Assembly (NCBI GenBank): GCA_036873135.1
Contig: JAPTYO010000011.1
Location: 13,278,747 to 13,342,746, forward strand
DNA: 64,000 nt
Direction of reading: 5' to 3'
DNA from: Clarkia xantiana subsp. parviflora
Lineage: Eukaryota; Streptophyta; Magnoliopsida; Myrtales; Onagraceae
How positions within the stretch are numbered: position 1 is the first letter of the stretch; every line of letters starts with the position of its first letter. Below, piece by piece: positions 32,850 through 45,194 of this stretch. The notes beneath the pieces are model-generated. The model was not told the DNA's origin and searched no databases. It worked only from the letters and a program-made list of their open reading frames with translations. The position numbers and the translations under genes were made by a program.

Positions 32850-33566
32850 TGATGGGTTTCGCTATGGCCGTTAGGCCCTTTAACGGCGAGGAGACGGCGA
32901 ATAGGTCCACTGGGCCTTAAAGGGAGGTCAAGAAGACCAAGGCGAAGGGTCTCGACAGAGGGAGTCCCGATGATGAAAGGTCCCGATAGAGTCGGTCCCG
33001 ATGGGTGAGCTGGATGCTCCCGATGAGATGCCTTTAAGTAGGCCCCGATGATGAATCCCTGAGAATGATTGGCCCTGTCACGATGACGAGGGGCCCCGAG
33101 CGGTGACACAATGTGAAAACTCTGGAGTCCCCGATATTAGTCGGGACTTGCTATCAGAGGTTGAGGCCGAGATACGCGGGGCGTGGCCGAGATACGCGGA
33201 GCGTGGCTGAGATACGTGGAGCGTGGCCGAGATACGCGGGGCGTGGCCGAGATAAGCGAGATCATGGCCTAGATAGGCGGGATCGTGCCCGAGATACGCG
33301 GAATATGGGCTAACCACCCCAACGGTTCACCAGGTAACTGAGGTACCTCTCCGCCTATAAAAGGGCAGAGGTTACCTCAGATCACATTACGTTTTGAGAT
33401 ACATTACTTGACATTACTGCTTGCCAGTTTGCACGAGATACTCATTTAAGCATCGGAGAGGGATTCTGGGTCACCGCCCGGTCTATCCCCTCTTGCAGGA
33501 TTGCGTGGAGCAAAGGAGCTAGGATCGCCGTCAAAGATCGTACCGGAGTTCCACCGTGATCCAACA
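32850..33566 (+). repeat. 3' LTR of C
   Basis: 717 bp, about a dozen differences from the 5' LTR by eye. Confidence 0.95.
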
Positions 33567-33572
33567 TAACCC

Positions 33573-35340
33573 ATTAAAATTTGATCTTGAAATTTGACCA
33601 CTTGTTTCCAATTTGATTTTTTTCAGGTTAACCCTAATGAGATGTACAAGGTAAACATTTTTATCTCTTAGGCACCAAGATAGAAGTTCCGGCCGAAATT
33701 TTTAAGATTATTTTTTACCATATTTTAATTTTTATTAAAGGTAACAATATATCTATAATTAGAAACATAAGGATAGGTTCACATTAAATATACAGAAATA
33801 TATACCTATCAATATATCTAGCTAAATTATAGGGATTAAAGATATTATTGATAGATTTAGTTACCTAAAAGATTAAGAAAATATATTGTCGGTATATTTG
33901 TTTCTCTATTAAAGATATTGACAATATATATGATTGGACCGAAATATACATATATATATATATATATATATGATTGGACCGAAATATACATATATATATA
34001 TATATATATGCAATATTGGAAATTATTTTATTTAGTTAATAATTTTTGGAGGCTAAGTTAAGTGTTTAGTGGACTTTAAAACCCTATTTATCCCACAAGA
34101 TTATTTCGGCCCAACCCTTGGGTGATTAATGGGCCTGTCCAATTTGCTAAACCAAATAGGAATAAAACCAAACCAGATTTTCTTAATTGGTTCGACATAG
34201 CCGCGTTTGGTCGAACCGGGGTAACTATGTGAACCTAACCGAAACGCTTTTGAGTGATTGAACCAAACCCTATTTTATTGGACCAGTTCGGACCGAACCA
34301 AATTTTGAAAATAAAACCGGTCCGAACCGAACTGGATTTCCTGGACCGAACCGGACCGAAATTGATTGAACCGAACAAGATTTTCAAAATCGAATTCAAG
34401 TCAATTAATAAAATAGGATGGTCAAGTTTTAAAATCCAAATGTTTTTTAACTTTAATTAGTCTACACAGTGCTCGAAGGTTTAAAACTTTCAAGTTTTTG
34501 ATTAAACCTTAATGCCTAATTTTGATTATGGGTGGATCTCGGAAATGCATGATTTACGGACTGGATCAATTAGAGGGTTGAATTGCAATTGTTTACTTTT
34601 TGTCACATATATTTATTAGAACTGTTGCCTTTACGACGTCAAGCTAGCTGGATGTTGGGGGGGAGCCCTGTTAAATATATGGTTTTCGCATTAGGACAGA
34701 CATGTTGTGATGGTTGTGATTGCCTAGGATTCATATCTAGAAACACACATGATTAATTGTAACCATGAATTGCAAGTTAGCCCCTAATATTTTTGATGTT
34801 TTAAAAACAAAAGCTTGTCGCCAAATATGCATGATTGATGTGGAAGTGTTCATGTATAACACGTACGCCTAATGTTGAGGATGTAGCTGCATGTGATAGT
34901 TTACTTGGAAGGTATAATTATATACGCTAGCAAGAGTTCCTCGGAACATTAAACGCGTGACGCGTATGCATGATGTATGGTTTGATTGATGAATTTTTGG
35001 CTTGCTATGATAATTTACTTGTGAAGTAGAATTATATAGGCATGCGTAACTGCATCGGAACATTTTTAAATACAAAAGGGCATTGGGAAAGTCAAGATCG
35101 GGTATGCTTATTTCAAAGTTCCCGTTCCGGTAATTTGCGAATAAAACCGTTTTTAAGAGACTAATCTATTGGATTGAAGACAACGGTAATGTGAACTCTT
35201 TCACGAACCCCCTTCACTCGGTTTACTGGCGTTCGGTTGGTTTAGATGGTTGATGAATCATTATTTGTCGAATTCCATCTTAATAGATATCCGATGTATG
35301 CAATTCTTTCTCAAAATGTTATTATCTTCATGATTATGCA
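33573..35340 (+). other. Untranslated leader of A2, main part
   Basis: Homologous to the leaders of A, D and G. It holds two direct copies of a TA tract with GATTGGACCGAAATATACAT (about 33931-34010) and a block of CCGAACC repeats (34190-34390). No gene seen. Confidence 0.75.
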
Positions 35341-37090
35341 TGATTATCAATGTGTTCGTATAAATTGGTTGAATGAGTGCGATTCGATATTCCTCGCAAT
35401 CTTCTTGGTATGGATTATGATGAATAAAAGTATTATGTGTTGAACTCTCTGCTACGATTCCGAAAAGCAAAGAGGATAACTACGGATGAATATTGATGTC
35501 TGTATAATTTTGACATGAGAGATGAATGTGATAATTTGTTTCCCCAAGAATGGGAGTAGGTTCTTTGATGATCTGAACGCGTATGTGGTGATACATTCAA
35601 CTCTGGATTGAAGAAGACTTCAATTGCATCAAATGTTACAGCTTGGTATCCCTTTGCATCCGCCTCGGTGGAAACAATGATGCTAAAGCTAGAAATGTTT
35701 TTGGTTGAATGTGATGGTCTTCTTCTCTCTTTCCATGGATGCTAGTGTAAAAGCCGCTCGAAACCTTCACGATGAAAGGTTAACATGGAAAAGATGTATA
35801 TGGTTGTCTGATGTTGACGGGACTCACTCACCATGAGTCTAGTCAAGTACAGTAACCACATCAGTAAAGGGACAACCTTCTCTGCTCACCATAGTGGTTC
35901 GAAAGAAGCCAACCATGATCCGCATATCTTGAAGAGAACTGGATCGAATAGATTCTATACGATAATCCAGTGGTTTAAACCCCGTTGATAAAGTGCGTCC
36001 CAAGTACGCCTCGTATGTCATGAGTATAACGCTGGAAAATGTTTTATACGAACACAAATCATTTGATGTGATTCACTCGTGAACTTACTCAGATGTGATG
36101 TTCAACATGACTCAAAGTTCTCGACAATCTATGCGACAAGAGTGGCCTTCAGATCAAGAACCATACCATTATCATTTATCATTCGTTGTTCGTTTGAGTT
36201 ACTAAAATTTTGGTTATTTCGAGATTCGGAGTTATTGAATAAAATAATTGTTGCTCGATTCGAAGCACGATTTGCTTATCAATTTAACGATCCCGCAAAA
36301 GGGAACGTTCCGAAATGAGAATACAAACCTGCGGGTTAGAACAAAATTTCGGCCAGGTAAAAATGATTGAGTAAAACGAAACGATTCATATACTCCGTCA
36401 TCTCAGTCGCGACAACTAAACTGAATAAACCCATCAATTGCGTAGCTAGATCGAAAGATTTAGTATTTCTTATTTTTTTTAGTACTCCATAATATGATAA
36501 ATTCCGTAATGATGAACATGTTTGACACCGATTGGATTAAATTAAATTGTATTTTGCAAAAGAAACGATTTAAACCATGGTTTAAACCTGGAATAGGCGC
36601 CACATGCGCGTGCACCTCGAATATGGAATACATCGTTTTCAAAGTACGAATTTAATGATGAAGTGTTTTAATGTTGAATTTTTCACTAGCCTTCCTCTTT
36701 TTGGGAATAATTCATTCAATGCTTACACGATGAAAAGAGGTATGCTTCACAAGCTACCACGAACTCGTAAAGTATAAACTGTCGCATTAGGCGAAAGCCC
36801 AATACACAGTTCAAAGATGACCAAGTCTTTGGGATGAATTAGCCAATGAAAAGGATGATGCCGGTAAAATGAATCTCCCACTATATGCCTTGAGCGAGAC
36901 GTTTGGAAAGACATTCACAACGATAACACACTTCATCGACATAATCGGTAAAACACGACGCCATAAAGCTAAAAGGAGTGATAATGAGTTAATTCTTATC
37001 TTCATGCGACATTAACATGCGCATTAAACAAGTATTTGGACCGAGAGTATGGTGACTACTCTTAGAGGATACATGTTTAAATTAGCTTAT
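35341..37090 (+). pseudogene. A2: degraded gag region up to the integrase tail
   Basis: Aligns with the gag start of G (63686-64000) and A (5624-6262) but is full of stops. A match to A resumes at about 36000-36120 (AAGTACGCCTCG). No protease or integrase core motif is readable. The short frames here are not recognisable proteins. Confidence 0.45.
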
Positions 37091-39163
37091 GATAATGGTG
37101 CCGTGGTCGAACATGAGACGTTTACATGCCTTAAGGAAGAATTTTTCAACGCTTGGTGATATATAATAGATGAAGTCTTAATCGAATTGGAGCAGGATAA
37201 TGATGATAGTCAGGTCCCACTTACTTCGAGTTGGAGATTTGAGGCAGTAACGCAAGTGAATGAAATGGTAAATGAGGATGGAGACATTTTCATAATAAAT
37301 CCAGTAGGAGGACACAATCCTACCACACAAATCACTGTTGCTGCAGGTGCAAATCAAGTTGAACCTGATAATCACATTGCTGGACCGCTGGATGAATATC
37401 CAATAATGCCACAACTACCCATTGTTCCCACTGGGCGTGGGTTAACCAACTTGGTTCCGAGACCGAGAGGTCGTCCAAGAAAAGTTGTAGGCCAAGGTTC
37501 CAGCACTGCCCTTGTTCCCAGTGGGAGTAATGCTCCAATAGAAAGCATTATTCCGAGTGGGAGAAATGTTCAGACTTAAGATGGGATAAATGACCCTAGA
37601 CGAAGTCAAAGGCACCGAACTTCTCCTAAGAAGTATCCCATCGAGAAGGGTAAAGTTTTCACCCTAACTTCTGTTGAAGAACCAGTGACAGTTCAACGAG
37701 CGTTGAAAGGACCTCAAGTGAAGGAATTGAGAAAAGAAATGGAGGAAGAGATCGCCTCAAAGAAAGCCAATTCTGTGTGGTCTTTAGTTGATTTACCTGC
37801 TAACCGCAGGGCCATAGGGGCGAAGTGGGTTCTAAAACCGAAACTCACTGCTGATAGAAATGTCGAGCGATACAAAGCTCGACTAGTTGCGAAAGGATAC
37901 ACTCAACTTCACGAACTGGACTTTGATGAGACTTACTCACCGACTGTGAGATAAACCACAGTCAGGGCAATCCTAGCCCTGTTCGCAAGCCTCAATTTAA
38001 AGCTGCACCAAATGGATGTTAAGACCGCATTCCTCCACAGAAACCTTGAGAAAGAGATCTATACGGAGCAACCGGAGGGTTTCATTACTCCTGGTAACGA
38101 ACGTAAAGTTTGTATACTCCAAAGATCCATTTACGGTCTTAAACGATCGTCTCGGCAATGGTACCGCAGATTCCATGAGAAATCATTGGGAACAGATTCA
38201 TGAATCTCCACGAGGATCCATGCGTGTATACGAAGACCTCCGGGTCTAAGTACGACATTTTGACTTTGTACGTAGATGACATACTCATTGCCGCGAGCGA
38301 TGTGAGTTTTATGCATGAATCAAAGTCTTGGTTGGCATCTGTATTTGAGATGAAAGACATGGGAGATGCTACGTACATCTTGGGCATTAAAATTGCTAGA
38401 GATCGTGCCATCCAGAGGTTATGTGTATCTCAGGAAGCCTACATCAACAAACTGTTGAAAATTTTTAGATTACAGGATGCCAAACCCGTAGATAAGCCGG
38501 TAGTACTCGGGTGCGCGTTGTCAAAGCGCGACGGCCCGAAGAACCAGCTAGAGCGTGAACAGATGAGGAGTGCAGAGTATTTAAGCATGGTTGGGAGTCT
38601 ATCAACATTTAAAAGCTATAAAGCGGATCATACGATATCTGAAATGTACTGCCGACTACGTACTGTGCTATGAGGACAGGAAGTTAGGATTGACCGGATT
38701 CACTGACACAGACTATGATGATGATCCGGATGATCGTAAGTCCACCACATGATGAGTATTTCTCCTTGCTGATGCCGCCATTTCATGGACGAGCAAGAAG
38801 AAATCCTAATTCGCTTTGTCTACGATGGAATCTTAATTCGTAGCTCTCTCTAAAAATACACAGGAAGCGGTCTGGCTGAAAAGGCTTCTTACTGCGCTGC
38901 TTGATGGGGATGTTGGGAGTAAACATGTGAAGGTGTTTTCTGATAGTCAAGCAGCGATTGTGGCAGTAAAGAATATGAACTACCATAGTAGGACTAAACA
39001 CATTGATGTGAAATATAATTATTCTAAATCTATGGTAGAAGATAATATAATCACTTTAGAATACTTGCCTATTGATGATATGGTGGCGGACCCAATAACT
39101 AAACCATTACGTAGAGAGATATTTGAAAAGCATGTGAAACTGCTTGGATTGAGTAGGGTTTAA
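37091..39163 (+). pseudogene. A2: integrase tail, hinge, RT and RNase H
   Basis: ETFTCLKEEF near 37115-37145 is the integrase tail. From 37187 a 130-codon frame covers the hinge (PRPRGRPRKVV, VPSGS repeats). A second frame from 37685 starts the RT (NRRAIGAKWVLKPKL, VERYKARLVAKGYTQ); TAA follows SPTVR at about 37953. LHQMDVKTAFLHRNL, IYGLKRSSRQWY and YVDDILIAASD follow with a frame change near 38200. RNase H is badly decayed (TDTDYDDDPDDRKSTT region with a stop) and is readable again at VFSDSQAAIVAV and RTKHIDVKYNYSKSMVE, to 39163. A deletion near 38600-38610 removes the segment that in A encodes the RPDICYAVG block. Confidence 0.8.
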
Positions 39164-40281
39164 ATGTGGGCATGTATCTGTGATAACATTTTGTGAATTG
39201 GAAGTTAAATTTTGATAAATGAGATAATTGCAATTTGAGTTTATGATTCATCGACGTCATAATGTTTGATTACATCGGATTGTACTTTCTATAAACTAAG
39301 TCGTAGGAGGACGCAATCCTCTGCATAAATTATGTCAAATGTGGGCCTTGCCTTATCACACGGGCACTATCGTCTTGTAGGAGAGCTGGACCACTTCCAA
39401 AGCAAGACTGGCTAAGAACCAGTTGGGAAACTTGGTTATGCAAAACGATCATTTGGTTTCGGAAAAATACGATATGATTTTCGTTTTGCACTTCGCCGGT
39501 GATGAACTCTGTTTGTCATTATCCACATTCTGGGCCAGATGAGAATCTGAGATAGCATCATCGACATATCCCACACCTGACGACGTTCGGGTATGCTATC
39601 GACACGTGCTTTATACTACACGTGCCACGTTCGACCACGGGGTCATGCTCGGTTGTGCTAGATAGAATCCTCGTGATTCGTACGGGCGCAAACTTCTTCA
39701 CCTCGAGTGTGTGATTGATCCCGGGAGCCTTATGAAGAGGCACCCGAAGTATCCTCATGGACTCAAAACTCATAACTAAGGTCAGCTCAATGTTCGCTTC
39801 CCGGCGAACGAGCGCAATGCTGAAGAAAAAGGTCAAGTTACCACGTCTTTGGAAACCGGTTGTGTTTGACTAACGATATGACCAATGGGGATGATTAAGT
39901 TCACCTGTAATTCACCGAATCTTGTATTCACTAGGTGGCCACCAACCGGATATTAGTTAAAGGTTGTGAATACTTGTGTGGATGCCCTAGAGAAGTATTC
40001 CTATATGGAAACTGGTTTGGAGAATTAACAGTTGACCAAGGATACAACGTGATACAGATTGATGTTTTTAACAGGTTGATTTGAGATAGGGAATCAACGT
40101 TCCACGGGCGGTACAACACTCCTAACAGATGAGTAGCAGGATGCCCGTTGTATCCGCCGATCGCACGGCAAACCTCGTATGAACTATTCAGAAACAGGGG
40201 CAGGATCAGAAGAGTGGAATGTTGATGCGATTTGGACAACAATACATTAACAGGCACCCTCCCATTCTGGCGAGTGGGAGC
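39164..40281 (+). other. 3' spacer of A2
   Basis: About 1.1 kb of non-coding sequence shared by all copia copies here, ending in a polypurine-like GGCGAGTGGGAGC just before the 3' LTR. Unusually long for the stretch after RNase H; no envelope-like or other frame seen. Confidence 0.7.
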
Positions 40282-40879
40282 TGTTAGCATATGGAGATTG
40301 GGCGCCGTAATTAGGAGCCCATTAATATGTATACGTTACCTCAGAAATTGGGTAAATGTCACATTAGGGTAATTGGGCTTGAACCAAATCCCAATTGACA
40401 TGAGAGGCCCAAATATTGGGCCTCCCTTATACATGGCCGGCCGAAACTGTGTGTTAGGGGCAAAGTGGACTTTTGTCCACGTTGCTCCTCCTATAAATAA
40501 GGGGTGTTAGGGTTTTCTTAAGGGTAATTCACAATTCCTCCTAAGTGGTGATTTGAGAGAAAACCCTCCCCCCAAATAACATAGTTCGGCCGAACCTATT
40601 GCTACACCAAGGGTGTGCCAATTTGCTTGGAGCAAATCACTCCGGAGATCCGTCCCTTCCAAGAATTGATCAGAGGCTTTGCTATGGAGACTATACCGCG
40701 TAGGACTTCCTTAACAAGAACTTCTAAGGGTTCCGTCCGGTGGATCGCGAACTCCCTCAGCAGGATCCTTGGGACTACGGACAGAGTTTAAGGTTTGTGC
40801 ATATCTTTCGCTGCGTAATTCTAATTACAAGCATGTGCCTTATTTATGTTTCCGTTGTAGTCAACCCCGTAATCCAAAA
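40282..40879 (+). repeat. 3' LTR of A2
   Basis: 598 bp, TGTTAGCATATGG to GTAATCCAAAA, followed by TSD AAACC. Confidence 0.9.
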
Positions 40880-40884
40880 AAACC

Positions 40885-41729
40885 TGGTTAAGCCAAACGA
40901 TTATTTAGTTTTGAGGTAACACGACATAATCTAAGTTTTGCATATCGTCATGATGAACTTCGTTCGTCAACAACCATATTCTGGGCCATATGACAAGTTT
41001 GTGATAGCATATGACATTTCCCACTCCTGACAACATGTATGTTTATGTTATGTTGTCAACGCGCACTTCATACTGCGTGTGCCATGTTCGACCACGGGGT
41101 CATGCTTGGTTGTGCTAGGTAGAATCCATGAGATTCTGATGGGAAGAAACTTCTTCACCTTGAGCGTGTGACTGATCCAAGATGTTTTATGAAGAAGCAC
41201 CTGAAGTATCCTTACGAACTCAGAACTCATATCCAAGGTCAAGCTCAATGTCGCTTTCCGGCGTACAAACGCTTTGCTGAACAAAAAGGCCCAGTGACCA
41301 CGTCTTTGAAAACCGGTTGAGTTTGACTATGGGTATGAGCGATGGGGATGGTCATGTACACCTGTAATTCTCTGACTCTTGTATTCACTAGGTGGCCACC
41401 AGCCTGATATTAGTTGAAGGATGTGAATACTTGTACGGATGCCTTTGAGAAGTGTTCATATGTGGAAACTAGACAATTTGAGAATGACAGTTGACCAAGG
41501 ATACAGCGCGGCACAATATTATTTTTACAGGTTGATTATAGATGGGGAATCTACGTTCCGTGGGCGCTACAAAAATAACAGTTGAGTAGCACGATGCCCG
41601 TCGTGTCCACTGGTCGCATGGAAAACCTCGTATGAACTATTCCGAAGCAGAGCTAAATCGAAGAACAAATGTTGATGTGTTGGTCAACAACATATTAACA
41701 GGCACCCTCCCATTCCGATGAGTGGGAGC
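40885..41729 (+). other. A: 3' spacer, second part
   Basis: Continues from 25340 once A2 is removed (TGGTTAAGCCAAACGATTAT matches the equivalent point of A2 at about 39440). Ends at the purine-rich GATGAGTGGGAGC before the LTR. Confidence 0.8.
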
Positions 41730-42325
41730 TGTTGGCATTTGGAAATTGGGCCGCTGTAAATAGGAGCCCATTAATATGAGATTGTTACTTGAGTTAATTG
41801 GGTAATGTCACATTAGGGATTTTGGACTAGTCCTAAAATCCCAAATGACATGAGAGGCCGAAATTGGGCCTCCCTTCTCATAATTGACCGACCAAAAATG
41901 CATTAGGGTGAGGTGAGTTTTATCCCACCTCCTCGTATAAATATGGAGTGTCAGGGATTAGTTTAGTGTTAACCACTTAGTTATATCATCCTAAGTGTTG
42001 AGACAAAGAAATTCCTCCTCCCTAGTAAAAGTTTCAGCCGAACCATATCCTAGCCAATGAGGTGCCAAAATTCTTTGAGCAATTACTCCGGAGTTCCGTC
42101 CCTGCTAAAGAATCGACAAGAGGCTTTGTTGTGGAGACCAATCCGCGTAGGTATTCCTTAACCCGAATCCTTAGGGGAACCGTCCGGTAGATCGAGAACT
42201 CCCCTTGAAGATCTTGGGTATACGGAAAGCATTATAAGTATGTTCCCCTGATTCCGCTGCGTAATTTGTTTGCATAGCATTTAACTTGTTTTGTGTCCGT
42301 TGTATTTATCCCCTATAATCCTACA
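41730..42325 (+). repeat. 3' LTR of copia A
   Basis: 596 bp, TGTTGGCATTTGG to CCCTATAATCCTACA. Its last 378 bp match the truncated LTR at 3442-3815, estimated at about 85% identity by eye. Confidence 0.88.
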
Positions 42326-43020
42326 CTTGACTCCATAATGTTGGCGACGACTAAGGTGCTAGTCATAATACTGACACCTCGACTCCATATAGTCGGCGAT
42401 GACCAAGGAGCTCAGTCATAATACTGACTCCTCAACTTCCGATAATCGCCATCTACAAAGGAGTTCGGTCATAATACCAGCTCCTCGACTCCATATAGTC
42501 GGCGAAGACCAAGGAGCTCAATCATAATACTGTCTCATCGGCTTCCTATAGTCGCATGTACAAAGGAGTTCGGTCATAGTACCGGCTCATCGACTCCATA
42601 TAGTCGGCGACGACCAAGGGGCTCAGTCGTAATACTGACTCCTCGACTTCCGATAGTCTCCATCTACAAAGGAGTAAGGTCTTAATACCGACCCCTCGAC
42701 TCTATTTAGTCGGCGACGACCAAGGAGCTCAATCATAATACTAACTCCTCGACTTTCGATATTCGCCATCTACAAAGGAGTTCGGTCATATTACCGGCTC
42801 CTCGAATACATATAGTCGGTGACGACCAAGGAGCTCAGTCATAATACTGACTCCTCGAATTCCGATAGTCGCGATCTACAAAGGAGTTCGGTCATAATAC
42901 CGGCTTCTCGACTCCATTTAGTTGGCGACAACTAAAGAGATCAGTCATAATGACTGACTCCTCGACTTTCGGTAACTACTTTCTATAAAAAGAACAAAGG
43001 TAACTCGACATTTCTTTCTC
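42326..43020 (+). repeat. ~106-bp tandem array of gypsy fragment M
   Basis: About six units with CTCGACTCCATATAGTCGGCGA and CTACAAAGGAGTTCGGTCATA. The same unit occurs once in L near 10255-10320, reverse-complemented, so M is the inside of an L/H-type element. It starts abruptly at the copia A boundary. Confidence 0.88.
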
Positions 43021-43094
43021 TAATAACGACACACGACATAACCCCCTTTCCTTATTAACATAAAGTTAACAAATGGTATCTCGAGGGCGAGTTT

Positions 43095-43847
43095 TCGGTT
43101 ACGATTCAAGATAATATGAGGTTGGCACATTACTAGTTGGGTTGTTCAAAGTCAGGACTCCAAAATAAGAGTCGACGACTACTCCCGTTCAGAGTGAAGA
43201 AACAAATAAAAATAGTCGACAATTAATTTTAAGTAGTTGACACTTAGAGAATGGTGACACCACTCGATAAAGACTCCCCCTCTCAAGGCGTGAGTCGAGT
43301 CGGCAGACAAACCACATTCAAGAAAACCCTTCCTCTTAAGGAATGTGTCTAGATGGCGACCTGCTTGCCTCCGCCTCCCTGAGGAAACCGTCATTCTAAG
43401 GAAAAGATGATGTGGCGACCTACTTGTCACCTACTTGGAGAAACCTTCATCTCTAAGAAGAGATGATGTGGCAACCTACTTGTCACATGCTGATTCATCA
43501 CCGTCTCCTTTAGCCAATCAGAAAAGGCCGCCACCGCCATTGAACAACCATTCAAAAAGAAGTCGCCTTCATCTAAAGTCGGTAAAAGCTTCCCTTATAA
43601 ATACCCTTAGTATTTTCACTATTCATATACTTTTCGGTATTATTTCTCATATTTCATTACTGACTTAATATTCAGAGTGGAATTAGGGGCAAATCCCCAC
43701 CCCATTTTCAGGTTGACGTCACCAAAAAATCCACAAAGTAAATTGAGTACCCTGTGAGGTCGAGATAGATACCGAAGAGTCTAATCCAATGCGATATGCT
43801 GAAATACATTCTGAAAGCTAGGTCCAAGGAATTTTGATCCCAATAAT
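43095..43847 (+). repeat. LTR of gypsy fragment M
   Basis: Homologous to the H LTRs and to the solo LTR at 54463-55214, in plus orientation: begins near GGTTACGATTC, contains GAAACCTTC/AAGGAATG sub-repeats, a TATAAATA box at about 43596, and ends GATCCCAATAA. A purine-rich tract (CTCGAGGGCGAG) precedes it. Confidence 0.75.
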
Positions 43848-44104
43848 TATGACCAACCCCCAAAAAATGCAAGAAGAAACTCAACGCCCATCGTCTCCTT
43901 AAAACTTCAACAACGAACGTTTCATGGGCAAGTTTTGGGATTTTATAAAACAAAATACTCGACGGTAAGAGAACTTACATTTGAATAAACAATCAAGAAA
44001 ATCTGGTATGAAAGATAGAGACGTCGCCTTATATTCAAAAGCAAGCCATTCTTCAAAAGCAGCACAAGGCAAGGAGGTAGTGGCATCCACAAAAAAATGA
44101 CGTC
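43848..44104. other. Unclassified stretch between LTR pieces
   Basis: AT-rich, no recognisable homology to the other elements. Two short minus-strand frames (43708-43953 and 43899-44140) overlap it but have no recognisable domain. Confidence 0.4.
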
Positions 44105-44438
44105 GAATCTAAGAAGAAGAGGTGATGAACTGCTTGTCACCCGCTAAAAAAAAATCCTCATAAGGAAGAGAAGGTGGCGAACTGCTTGTCACTTGCTAAA
44201 GAGAAAACCCTTCCTCCTAAGGAAAAAGATGTGGCAACCTACTTGTCACCTGCTAAAGAGAAAACCCTTCTTCAAAAGGATAAGGAGGTGGCGGCCTGCT
44301 TGTCACTAACTAAAGAGAAAACCCTTTCTCCTAAGGGGTGGACATGCTCGTCTGTTCCTAACCCTATGCTCCCTATTTCCACCAATTAGGAGAAGGCGGC
44401 TGCTGCCCTGTCAGAAAATCATAAAGAAGACTGCCGCC

Positions 44439-45194
44439 TGTAGGGATTAAGTTGACGTGGCCCTTAGCTTCTGGAAGTGGACTTCGAGGTGTCGCCTTTG
44501 ACTAGCTCGCTTAGGTGTCTATCTCGACCTCACATGGTACTTAGTTTCCTTTGGAGTGTTTAAGGCGTTAACCTGAAAAGGGGTTGGGCATCTTCCACTG
44601 ATTCCACTCCGAAGCTTAAGTCAGTTATGGAATATGAGAGTAATACTATGAAATGTATATGAGAGAATGTAAATATAATGAAAGTGTTCTTCTATTTATA
44701 GGGAGAGTTTACCGACTTTAAATGGAGGCTACCCTTCTAGAGTAGGTTGCCACCTCACCATTCCTTAATGAGGAAGGTTTTTCATGGTGGTAGAAGCAGG
44801 TGACAAGTAGGTCGCAACCTCACCATTCCTTAAGATGAAGGTTTCTTCATGGCGCCGAAGCAGGTCGCCACCTGTCCATTCCTTAGGAGGAAGGGTTTCT
44901 TCATAGAATCGGTTGTAAGAAGGTCGCCACCTGTCCCATTCATTAAAAGGAAGGGTTTTCTCATTATTACCTGGCTGCCAACTTGACTTATACCTTAAGA
45001 TGGAGAGTCTTTGAGAGGGCTTTTCGCCATTCTTCAAGAGTTGTCTTGGTCGTCGACATCCTCAAAGTTTGCTGCAAACTATTTATTTTTAATTCTTCGT
45101 TCTGAGTATGATTAGTCGTCGACTCTCTTTGGGAGTCCCGATTTAGATGCTTTCAACCATCCATTAGCATAGCCTCTATAATCGTAACCAAATG
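44439..45194 (-). repeat. 3' LTR of H
   Basis: About 756 bp, TGTAGGGATTAAG to CGTAACCAAATG on the plus strand; polypurine-like CTCTAGGGGTGAG (minus strand) adjoins at 45195-45207. Confidence 0.82.

Larger units (their letters stand above)
26675..33566 (+). mobile_element. Tat-type Ty3/gypsy element C (deletion derivative)
   Basis: 6,892 bp with perfect TSD TAACC (26670-26674 and 33567-33571) and 717-bp LTRs that are about 98% alike by eye. It belongs to the same family as B but in plus orientation. Compared with B it lacks the RT core and RNase H (about 0.9 kb, junction near 30083-30092), two smaller parts of the second RNase H and the whole antisense gene (about 3.2 kb, junction near 32747-32765). 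With many stop codons it cannot make its own RT. Confidence 0.93.
26151..33572. mobile_element. Mutator-like foldback MITE interrupted by C
   Basis: MITE sequence is 26151-26674 plus 33572. Two arms of about 230 bp, around 90% alike by eye, form a near-complete inverted repeat starting GGGTTAATAG and ending CTATTAACCC. Imperfect 9-bp TSDs flank it: ATTAAAACT (26142-26150) and ATTAAAATT (33573-33581), the length typical of Mutator-like elements. There is no coding capacity. Removing it joins GATCTTATTAAAA to TTTGATCTTGAAATTTGAC, which restores the copia leader as in A near 3990-4020. Confidence 0.82.
25341..40879 (+). mobile_element. Copia LTR retrotransposon A2 (contains a MITE and gypsy C)
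   Basis: TSD AAACC at 25336-25340 and 40880-40884. LTRs at 25341-25936 and 40282-40879 differ by roughly 5% by eye. Own internal sequence: PBS (25938), leader 25950-26150, then, after the MITE/C block, 33573-40281 with leader, gag remnant, integrase tail, hinge, RT, RNase H and spacer. The 5' LTR starts TATTAGC instead of TGTTAGC and the 3' LTR ends CCAAAA instead of CCAACA, both mutated termini. Like A, it has no recognisable protease or integrase core. Confidence 0.9.
3442..42325 (+). mobile_element. Copia LTR retrotransposon A (oldest layer, split by two insertions)
   Basis: Own sequence: 3442-7416, 22962-25340 and 40885-42325. Order: truncated 5' LTR, PBS (3817-3828), leader, gag remnant, degraded region [element L inserted], integrase tail and hinge, RT, RNase H, spacer [element A2 inserted], spacer, 3' LTR. 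Removing L and A2 with one copy each of their TSDs restores continuous copia sequence at both points. No protease or integrase core is recognisable, although the space between gag and RT (about 1.8 kb) is shorter than these domains normally need. Many stops and frameshifts mark it as old. Confidence 0.82.

Noticed and set aside
39739..40281. An envelope-like or other extra gene in the long copia 3' spacer
   Set aside because: No frame is conserved between A, A2 and E in this spacer; it looks non-coding.
43708..44140. Possible small host gene on the minus strand
   Set aside because: The frames are short, overlap an LTR end and contain no recognisable domain.
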